From Rhodospirillaceae bacterium UBA4479 (lineage in GTDB: Bacteria > Pseudomonadota > Alphaproteobacteria > Rhodospirillales > Casp-alpha2): a DNA stretch of 5,229 nucleotides. The notes beneath the pieces were generated by a model. It ran no database searches, had not been told where the DNA came from, and saw only the letters and a list, made by a program, of their open reading frames with translations. Shown here in pieces: positions 1-4,675 of this stretch (position 1 is its first letter; the number at the start of each line of letters is the position of its first letter). The DNA is taken from NCBI GenBank assembly GCA_002389175.1, contig DGNZ01000344.1:5065-10293 (forward strand), in the 5' to 3' direction. The position numbers and the translations under genes were made by a program.

Positions 1-36
1 CAAAACAAAAACCGTCACTCCCGCGTAGGCGGGAGT
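1..36 (-). terminator. Probable intrinsic terminator for the carA-side transcript
   Basis: Read on the minus strand, a perfect 8-bp GC-rich stem (ACTCCCGC / GCGGGAGT, loop of 4, positions 17-36) is followed after 5 nt by a T-rich tract (TTTTTGTTTTG, positions 11-1). This is the layout of a rho-independent terminator. It lies about 60 bp past the stop of the leftward hypothetical gene and would end a carA-hypothetical transcript. The stem is also one half of a REP-like pair, so the terminator role may be secondary. The T-tract touches the window edge, so its full length is unknown. Confidence 0.5.
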
Positions 37-85
37 CTATTCCTACCGTCTGTGTGGATCCCCGCCTGCGCGGGGATGAAGTGAA
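14..85. repeat. Pair of facing REP-like palindromes (BIME-like element)
   Basis: Two perfect 8-bp palindromic stems with 4-nt loops are visible: ACTCCCGC-GTAG-GCGGGAGT at 17-36 and ATCCCCGC-CTGC-GCGGGGAT at 58-77. Each has similar flanks when one is reverse-complemented (GTCA or TTCA before the stem, TC.A after it), so they form a head-to-head pair about 21 bp apart. The core (CCCGC, short loop, GCGGG, then A.TC) is the form of the REP-type intergenic repeats scattered through many proteobacterial chromosomes. Such repeats are usually mobilised by a RAYT transposase elsewhere and can act as terminators or mRNA-stabilising hairpins. No transposase lies in this window. Confidence 0.65.
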
Positions 86-96
86 AATTGAGTAGA

Positions 97-813
97 TCAC
101 AAGGCTTTCCCCAAGAAGTCCGTAATAACATCTATTGCTTTTACAATAAGCCCGCCAATTGCCACATCCTTATAACGATCAGCTGCCACTTTCAGAGGTT
201 CCAAAGTCATCGCAATTGCAATATCGACTTTGATCTTAGTGTCTTCAAAAAGCTCGCGACTTGCCTTTAATGCTGCCAAAAGTGCTTGCTTCTCCGGCCC
301 CAGTTCATTGTCGAGAGACTTTTCGCCCTCAATGCCTTCAATCGCATTATTCAATGCTTTGGCGGAATCATCCCAAGCCTCAATATTATCTTTTTTACTT
401 ACTTCTCGATCTGCGGCGGGAATATTATTTTCAACGGCACTACTTGAATTACTCACACCTTCAGAAACGAATGTACTGTCCTCGTGTTTGTTTCGCGGAA
501 TCCCACCATGCTTTTCAAAAAAATCGTATCTAAGCTCCGAGAACTCCGCTAGTAGGCTTCCTTCTTTGTCCAATTGTTTTTCAACGTAATTAATTCCTCT
601 GATTGAGATTGAGATCGCATCCTTATCAGAGTTGTAGTCAGCCCACTGCCTCCTCTGAAGTTCATCTAAAGACGTCCTTACATAGTCATCAGATATCTCA
701 ACAGGGAAATTTTCTGCAATCGAGGGGATACCAACCCACTTACCTTTGCCACGTACCAAGATGTCGTGCAGCACCCCCAATAAGCCATGAGTTAAGGGGG
801 TGAATTTTAACAC
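97..813 (-). CDS. Hypothetical protein with probable N-terminal winged helix
   Basis: I do not recognise this 238-residue protein. Residues about 5-80 look like a winged helix-turn-helix: a helix (HGLLGVLHDIL), a second helical unit with a DELQRRQW-type helix, a strand rich in I/S (DAISISIRG) and a closing helix. Residues about 105-150 are polar and Ser/Asn/Asp-rich, probably a disordered linker. Residues about 170-238 are predicted helical and end in a hydrophobic or amphipathic helix (IGGLIVKAIDVITDFLGKAL), which might oligomerise or touch membrane. There is no signal peptide. The start must be GTG at 813 or later, because an in-frame TAA lies directly before it; the SD is weak (GAG 3 nt upstream). 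The gap to the carA stop is 4 nt, suggesting cotranscription. GC in three sampled lines is about 38-47%, against about 58% in carA, which suggests acquired DNA. A regulatory role is only inferred from the fold. Confidence 0.6.
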   Translation of the reverse strand: MLKFTPLTHGLLGVLHDILVRGKGKWVGIPSIAENFPVEISDDYVRTSLDELQRRQWADYNSDKDAISISIRGINYVEKQLDKEGSLLAEFSELRYDFFEKHGGIPRNKHEDSTFVSEGVSNSSSAVENNIPAADREVSKKDNIEAWDDSAKALNNAIEGIEGEKSLDNELGPEKQALLAALKASRELFEDTKIKVDIAIAMTLEPLKVAADRYKDVAIGGLIVKAIDVITDFLGKAL

Positions 814-817
814 TTAC

Positions 818-2014
818 TCAAATCCCATCCATCAGCCCAACAAACCGCTCAAACAAATAGTGGCTGTCGGTGGGGCCTGGGGAGGCTTCGGGGTGGTATT
901 GAATCGAGAAAATCGGTTTGCCTTCGACGCGGAGGCCTTCGTTTGAGCCATCGAATAATGACACGTGGCTTTCGGTGACGCCGTCGGGCAATGTCGTCGC
1001 ATCGACGGCAAAGCCGTGATTCTGGCTCGTGATTTCAACACGGCCCGTGACCAAATCTTTGACTGGCTGGTTGCCGCCGCGGTGGCCCTGATGCATTTTT
1101 GATGTCTGACATCCCAGCGCGCGGGCCAACAATTGGTGGCCGAGGCAAATACCAAAGATCGGCTTGCCGCTGTCGATCAGCGTTTGCAGGACGGGAACGG
1201 CGTATTCGCCCGTTGCTGCGGGATCGCCCGGACCGTTCGATAGGAAAATACCATCAGGATTGTGCGATAAGATGTCTTCGGCGCTGGCGTTGGCAGGCAC
1301 CACCGTGACGTCACAGCCGTGCGACGCCAAGCAGCGCAGGATATTGCGTTTGATGCCGTAATCGATGGCGACCACTTTGTGCTTGGGCGCGGTCAATTTG
1401 CCGTAACCTTCGCCAATCGCCCATTCGGTTTCGTCCCAGGTGTAGTTTTGGCGGGTCGTGACTTCGATCGCCAGGTCCATGCCTTCAAGGCCCGGCCAAT
1501 CGCGCGCTTTGGCGATCAGCGCCGGAATATCAAAATGACCATTCGGTGCATGGCAAATCACACCGCTCGGGGCACCACCATCACGGATTTTTCGGGTCAG
1601 GCGACGGGTATCGATTCCGCTGATGCCCGGCAGATTATGAGACTTGAGCCAGTCATCATAATGTTGATGGGCACGCCAGCTGGCAGGATCGGTGATGTCA
1701 GCACGCAAAATACAACCCCGGGCGGCCGGGGTTGTGGTTTCGATATCTTCAGGGTTGGTACCCGTGTTCCCGATATGGGGGAACGTGAAAGTAATGATCT
1801 GACCCGCATAGCTGGGGTCGGTCATGATTTCCTGATAGCCCGTCATCGAGGTATTGAAGCAAACCTCGCCGACGGCTTCGCCTGCGGCGCCTATGCCCTT
1901 GCCCCATATTGCGGTACCATCGGCCAGTACAATAACGGCCGTTGCGCCATCCGGCGCGTGCAAAGACTCCGCACCCTTGTTTTTGGGTGCAGTGGTGACT
2001 ACCTGATCATTCAC
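818..2014 (-). CDS. carA: Carbamoyl-phosphate synthase small (glutaminase) subunit
   Basis: CarA hydrolyses glutamine and channels ammonia to CarB, which makes carbamoyl phosphate for arginine and pyrimidine synthesis in the cytoplasm. With the GTG start at 2014 it has 398 residues, within the normal range. The N-terminal small-subunit domain begins at about residue 24 (VIVLADGTAIWGKG) and carries the conserved block CFNTSMTGYQEIMTDPSYAG (52-71). The class I glutamine amidotransferase domain runs from about 212 to the end: LSNGPGDP (258-265), nucleophile Cys290 in FGICLGHQ, then HRGGNQPVK and SQNHGF, and His374/Glu376 in QYHPEASPGP, so the catalytic triad is complete. The frame stays open upstream to 2281, but that extension crosses the promoter region and the start of yqeY and does not look like CarA. 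The GTG has no clear SD, so the exact start is uncertain. carB does not follow; a hypothetical gene does. Confidence 0.95.
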   Translation of the reverse strand: MNDQVVTTAPKNKGAESLHAPDGATAVIVLADGTAIWGKGIGAAGEAVGEVCFNTSMTGYQEIMTDPSYAGQIITFTFPHIGNTGTNPEDIETTTPAARGCILRADITDPASWRAHQHYDDWLKSHNLPGISGIDTRRLTRKIRDGGAPSGVICHAPNGHFDIPALIAKARDWPGLEGMDLAIEVTTRQNYTWDETEWAIGEGYGKLTAPKHKVVAIDYGIKRNILRCLASHGCDVTVVPANASAEDILSHNPDGIFLSNGPGDPAATGEYAVPVLQTLIDSGKPIFGICLGHQLLARALGCQTSKMHQGHRGGNQPVKDLVTGRVEITSQNHGFAVDATTLPDGVTESHVSLFDGSNEGLRVEGKPIFSIQYHPEASPGPTDSHYLFERFVGLMDGI

Positions 2015-2048
2015 GATATTGGCCAGCGGATTTGTTGCGGATGGCGTG

Positions 2049-2077
2049 TACTTACGCAAACCAAGCGTCCGCGTCAA
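2049..2077 (-). promoter_or_regulatory. Candidate sigma-70 promoter of carA
   Basis: On the minus strand TTGACG (2077-2072) matches the -35 consensus at five of six bases. After 17 bp comes TAAGTA (2054-2049), a poor -10 element. Transcription would start near 2042, leaving a leader of about 28 nt before the GTG at 2014. This supports the downstream GTG over the longer open frame. The perfect DnaA-box consensus lies 7 bp upstream of the -35 element. The call rests on the -35 match and spacing only. Confidence 0.3.
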
Positions 2078-2084
2078 GTTCTCC

Positions 2085-2093
2085 TGTGGATAA
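2085..2093 (-). promoter_or_regulatory. DnaA box (perfect consensus)
   Basis: TGTGGATAA on the plus strand is the exact complement of the canonical DnaA box TTATCCACA, the highest-affinity form known from E. coli oriC. It sits upstream of the candidate carA promoter and overlaps the left arm of an inverted repeat. A single 9-mer can arise by chance. Two further DnaA-like sites lie in the next control region, before dnaG. Confidence 0.45.
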
Positions 2094-2111
2094 AAAATAC
2101 TGTTTTTTATC
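2089..2111. repeat. Perfect 9-bp inverted repeat, possible operator
   Basis: GATAAAAAA and TTTTTTATC are perfect reverse complements separated by the 5-nt spacer TACTG. The 23-bp element lies between the divergent carA and yqeY starts, where an operator is expected. As RNA it would be an A/U-rich stem, too weak for a typical terminator, so a DNA-level role (protein binding, bending or melting) is more likely. The left arm shares five bases with the DnaA-box consensus. Confidence 0.45.
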
Positions 2112-2185
2112 AATAGGTTATAGATTTTATCATTGTTGTTTCTGATATCGTTTTGGTTTAACGTCCGGACACTGCAGACATAGCG

Positions 2186-2191
2186 AGAGGA
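2186..2191 (+). promoter_or_regulatory. Ribosome binding site of yqeY
   Basis: AGAGGA lies 4 nt before the ATG at 2196 and is a good Shine-Dalgarno match, fixing the yqeY start there. Confidence 0.7.
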
Positions 2192-2195
2192 TTCC

Positions 2196-2657
2196 ATGCT
2201 CCGACAGCAGCTAAACGACACGCTTAAAGATGCGATGAAGGCCAAAGAGGACCGGAAAGTATCAACAATCAGGCTGATCAATGCGGCGCTTAAAGACCGC
2301 GATATTCAGGCCCGCTCAAAAGGGAATGCGGACGGAATCTCGGAAGATGAGATCCTGAGCCTCCTCCAATCGATGGTGAAACAACGCCGAGATAGCATCG
2401 AAGCGTACACCAAAGGCGGTCGCGCGGATCTTGCCCAGCAAGAGGCCGAGGAAATCGCCTGCATCGAGAACTTCCTGCCAGAGCAATTGTCCACCGACGA
2501 GATGTCGGCCGCGATTGATCGTGCCATCGAAGAAAAAGAGGCCGATTGCATCAAGGACATGGGCAAGGTCATGGGCTTTTTGAAAGAAAACTATGCGGGT
2601 CGCATGGATTTCTCGAAAGTGTCCGGGGCCGTTAAGGATCGCTTGGGCGCCTGCTAA
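2196..2657 (+). CDS. yqeY: YqeY/GatB-like domain protein
   Basis: This 153-residue protein belongs to the YqeY family (DUF186), which shares its fold with the tRNA-binding tail domain of GatB, the glutamyl/aspartyl-tRNA amidotransferase subunit. Its length is typical (about 150). Visible family signatures are the N-terminal helix with KVSTIRLINAALKDRDIQAR (residues 21-40), the central LLQSMVKQRRDSIEAYTKGGR block (about 55-75), EIACIENFLPEQLS (about 86-99), and the C-terminal DMGKVMGFLKENYAGRMDFS stretch (about 120-139). The protein should be cytoplasmic and mostly helical. The precise function of stand-alone YqeY proteins is not settled; a tRNA-linked role is inferred from homology to GatB. 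It lies directly before dnaG, an arrangement common in alphaproteobacteria, and diverges from carA. The 136-bp gap before dnaG contains a possible separate promoter. Confidence 0.93.
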   Translation: MLRQQLNDTLKDAMKAKEDRKVSTIRLINAALKDRDIQARSKGNADGISEDEILSLLQSMVKQRRDSIEAYTKGGRADLAQQEAEEIACIENFLPEQLSTDEMSAAIDRAIEEKEADCIKDMGKVMGFLKENYAGRMDFSKVSGAVKDRLGAC

Positions 2658-2701
2658 ACGACTGCCTTTAGACTGCGGCTTCTTTGGTTTTCGCATTTAC
2701 C

Positions 2702-2722
2702 TGTGGAAAATCACGTGGATAA
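2702..2722 (-). promoter_or_regulatory. Two tandem DnaA-box-like sites upstream of dnaG
   Basis: TGTGGAAAA (2702-2710) is the complement of TTTTCCACA, which fits the relaxed DnaA-box consensus TTWTNCACA exactly. CGTGGATAA (2714-2722) is the complement of TTATCCACG, one mismatch from the perfect box. Both have the same orientation and their starts are 12 bp apart, so they lie on roughly the same face of the helix. They sit just upstream of the candidate dnaG promoter. DnaA control of dnaG is an inference from position only. Confidence 0.4.
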
Positions 2723-2735
2723 CTTTGCCACGTGA
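2711..2735. repeat. Perfect 8-bp inverted repeat in the yqeY-dnaG gap
   Basis: TCACGTGG (2711-2718) and CCACGTGA (2728-2735) are perfect reverse complements with a 9-nt spacer. Each arm also contains the palindrome CACGTG. The element ends 5 bp before the candidate -35 of dnaG. It may be an operator for a dimeric regulator or a stem-loop at the end of the yqeY transcript. No T-tract follows on the plus strand, so a classical intrinsic terminator is unlikely. The left arm overlaps the second DnaA-like site. Confidence 0.45.
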
Positions 2736-2739
2736 CCCT

Positions 2740-2767
2740 TTGTGACGCCGTCGGACACGAGTACACT
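2740..2767 (+). promoter_or_regulatory. Candidate sigma-70 promoter of dnaG
   Basis: TTGTGA (2740-2745) and TACACT (2762-2767) each match four of six consensus bases and are separated by 16 bp. Transcription would begin near 2774, giving a leader of about 20 nt to the ATG at 2794. The position directly downstream of the inverted repeat and DnaA-like sites makes it plausible. The match is only moderate. Confidence 0.3.
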
Positions 2768-2784
2768 CCCCGACGTTGATCACC

Positions 2785-2788
2785 GGAG
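2785..2788 (+). promoter_or_regulatory. Ribosome binding site that decides the dnaG start
   Basis: GGAG lies 5 nt before the ATG at 2794, ideal spacing. It rules in that ATG over the in-frame TTG at 2776, which has no SD and would place this GGAG inside the coding sequence. Confidence 0.75.
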
Positions 2789-2793
2789 CCATC

Positions 2794-4620
2794 ATGAATT
2801 TTAGCCCTGAATTTTTAGACGAGATCAAACGACGCGTATCTATCGTCGATGTCATCGGGCGCACGGTGCGGCTCAAAGAGCGCTCGCGCGGCGATCATTG
2901 GGGATTGTCACCGTTTACCAAGGAAAGCACACCGTCGTTCCATGTCCTTGAAGACAAAGGCTTTTATAAGTGTTTTTCGACCCAGAATTCAGGCGACATC
3001 TTCACATTCTTAATCGAAGTCGAAGGTATGTCCTTCCCCGAAGCCGTTGAGAAACTGGCCGGCGAAGCGGGCCTCGAAATTCCCCGTGACACCCCCGAAG
3101 ATCAAGAACGCCACAAACGCCGCAAGGGTATGGCCGATATCAACGAAATGGCCACGCTGTTTTTTGAAAAATCGCTGCGCCTGCCCGAAGGCCGCGGTGC
3201 GCTCGAATATCTAAAAAACCGGGGCCTGAACGATCAAATGATCAAACATTGGCGTTTGGGTTTTGCACCCGATGCACGAGGTCGACTGCGCGCGGAAATG
3301 AAGCGCGAAGACGTCCCTGAAGAGATTTTGATCGAAGCGGGCCTGCTGCGGGTTCCTGAAAATGGTGAGCCTTATGATTGGTTTCGGGGCCGTGTGATGT
3401 TTCCGATCCAAAATCGACGGAACGAAGTCATCGGTTTTGGCGGCCGGATCATCGGCAGCGGCGAACCCAAATACCTCAACAGCCCCGAAACACCGTTATT
3501 CCAAAAGCGCTATTCGCTGTATGGCATGAACCACGCGGGTGCCATCGCCCGCAAAGCGGGGCGTATCATCGTCTGCGAAGGCTATATGGATGTGATTGGC
3601 TTGGCGCGCGCCGGGATCGAAAACGCCGTTGCCCCACTGGGCACCGCCCTGACCGACGAGCAATTGCGCGACTTATGGAAGGTCGTCCGTGAACCCGTGC
3701 TGTGTTTTGACGGCGATACAGCAGGCCAGCGTGCGGCGGCACGGTCTGCAGAGCGCGCCCTGCCGCTGATTCAAGCGGGCCAGGCGCTACGGTTTGCAAT
3801 CCTGCCCAAGGGTGAAGACCCCGACAGCCTTGTCGAAAAACAGGGCAAAGCCGCGTTTGATAAGATAATTGAGAGCGCCCTGCCTTTGTCCGAGGTGATT
3901 TGGCGTCAAATTACCAATGGGCGCATGCCGAATACCCCAGAAGATCGTGCCGATGTGCAGCAAAAGCTGGATGACCGGGCGCGGGATATCTCGGACCCCA
4001 CGTTTCGCACGCATTTCGCTGACTTTTTCTCGAAAAAGCTATGGGGAACGTCAGATCGTCAAACCACGAGGGGTGGCGGCGGTCAAAAATACACCAAAAA
4101 CAAGGGAAAATGGGGCAACAAGTGGGGCGGTAAAATGGAAGGCGCTGTGCAGGTCGATGTGGGCTCTGAAATGTCCAACATTCCATCTCCAGGAACCCTC
4201 CAAGAGCGGATCATGCTGGCGACCCTGATCAACCATCCAGAGATTTTTGACACGGTCGAGGAACGCCTTGGTATGATTGAGTTTTCGGTCACCGACCTTG
4301 ACAATTTACGTCAACAGGTCCTAAACACCTTGGTCGCATCAGAAGACCTTGACTCTAGTCGACTCCGGGACCACCTCTCACAAGCGGGCTTCGAACATGT
4401 ATTGAGGACATTATTAAGTAAAAATGTCTACATGCATGCGAAATTTGCCCGGCCTGACCAAAGCACCGAAGACGCGCTGGTTGGTTGGAACGATACGTTA
4501 GGGAGGTATACGAATAAATTCCTGGAAACGGAGTTGAAGCAGATTGAGGCTGAAGCGGCGTTGGGGGAAGATACATCGGATACGGCTTTTGGGCGTATCA
4601 AAGCGCTGAAAGCGACATAG
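2794..4620 (+). CDS. dnaG: DNA primase DnaG with a degenerate zinc motif
   Basis: DnaG makes the RNA primers for lagging-strand and restart synthesis and works with the replicative helicase DnaB. The protein has 608 residues, normal for the family. The N-terminal zinc-ribbon domain (about 30-95) keeps its framework (GL.PF..E.TPSFHV, then DKGFYKCF, SGD and SFPEAVEKLAGEAGLE), but ligand positions C-x2-H and C-x2-C read Ser39, Thr42, Cys60 and Thr63. The polymerase domain follows, with FRGRVMFPI (197-205), GFGGR (214-218) and KYLNSPETPLF (226-236). The TOPRIM core is intact: Glu262 in EGYMDV, APLGTALT, and Asp306/Asp308 in CFDGDTAGQRAA. A Gly/Lys/Trp-rich low-complexity linker (about 419-448) precedes the C-terminal helicase-binding domain (about 465-608). 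The catalytic core is complete, so the enzyme should be active; template recognition by the zinc domain may be altered. It sits between yqeY and rpoD. Confidence 0.97.
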   Translation: MNFSPEFLDEIKRRVSIVDVIGRTVRLKERSRGDHWGLSPFTKESTPSFHVLEDKGFYKCFSTQNSGDIFTFLIEVEGMSFPEAVEKLAGEAGLEIPRDTPEDQERHKRRKGMADINEMATLFFEKSLRLPEGRGALEYLKNRGLNDQMIKHWRLGFAPDARGRLRAEMKREDVPEEILIEAGLLRVPENGEPYDWFRGRVMFPIQNRRNEVIGFGGRIIGSGEPKYLNSPETPLFQKRYSLYGMNHAGAIARKAGRIIVCEGYMDVIGLARAGIENAVAPLGTALTDEQLRDLWKVVREPVLCFDGDTAGQRAAARSAERALPLIQAGQALRFAILPKGEDPDSLVEKQGKAAFDKIIESALPLSEVIWRQITNGRMPNTPEDRADVQQKLDDRARDISDPTFRTHFADFFSKKLWGTSDRQTTRGGGGQKYTKNKGKWGNKWGGKMEGAVQVDVGSEMSNIPSPGTLQERIMLATLINHPEIFDTVEERLGMIEFSVTDLDNLRQQVLNTLVASEDLDSSRLRDHLSQAGFEHVLRTLLSKNVYMHAKFARPDQSTEDALVGWNDTLGRYTNKFLETELKQIEAEAALGEDTSDTAFGRIKALKAT

Positions 4621-4660
4621 AATTTTATACTCGCCGTGACGGCAACAGTAACGGTGAAGC

Positions 4661-4666
4661 AAGGGG
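4661..4666 (+). promoter_or_regulatory. Ribosome binding site for the TTG start of rpoD
   Basis: AAGGGG lies 9 nt before the TTG at 4676. An in-frame TAA occupies 4673-4675, directly before that TTG, so no earlier start is possible, and the first in-frame ATG (4748) would cut away the conserved start of the protein. The purine-rich site thus supports TTG initiation. Confidence 0.6.
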
Positions 4667-4675
4667 TGTTTGTAA

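Larger units (their letters stand above)
2015..2195. promoter_or_regulatory. Divergent control region between carA and yqeY
   Basis: This 181-bp stretch separates the divergent carA and yqeY genes; positions 2089-2160 are very AT-rich, unlike the coding DNA on both sides. It contains a perfect DnaA-box consensus (2085-2093), a perfect 9-bp inverted repeat (2089-2111) and a candidate carA promoter (2049-2077). For yqeY the best promoter candidate I see is TTGTTG (2133-2138), 18 bp, then TTTAAC (2157-2162), a weak match that would give a leader of roughly 25-30 nt. I see no riboswitch, attenuator with peptide, or RNA gene. Confidence 0.5.

Noticed and set aside
14..85. Start of a CRISPR array
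   Set aside because: There are only two palindromic units, in opposite orientation and with diverged stems; CRISPR repeats are direct and nearly identical with regular spacers.
1319..2116. A 265-codon open frame on the plus strand opposite carA
   Set aside because: It lies almost wholly antisense to carA, whose protein motifs are unmistakable; its translation shows no domain and it has no ribosome binding site of note. It is a shadow of carA codon use.
2015..2281. Upstream extension of the carA frame by 89 codons
   Set aside because: The extra residues resemble no CarA sequence, cross the AT-rich divergent promoter region and overlap the start of yqeY. The GTG at 2014 gives a normal-length CarA.
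2663..2680. Repeated GACTGC hexamer after yqeY
   Set aside because: Two copies of a 6-mer close together are expected by chance and have no symmetry or promoter context.
2316..2696. A 126-codon minus-strand frame over yqeY
   Set aside because: It is antisense to the well-supported yqeY gene and shows no recognisable domain or ribosome binding site.
2776..2793. TTG at 2776 as the dnaG start
   Set aside because: It has no SD, while the ATG at 2794 has GGAG at 5 nt and gives the usual short N-terminus before the FLDEIKRRV block.
4633..4643. Hairpin GCCG-TGA-CGGC between dnaG and rpoD as a terminator
   Set aside because: A 4-bp stem without a T-tract is too weak, and dnaG and rpoD are only 55 bp apart and normally cotranscribed.
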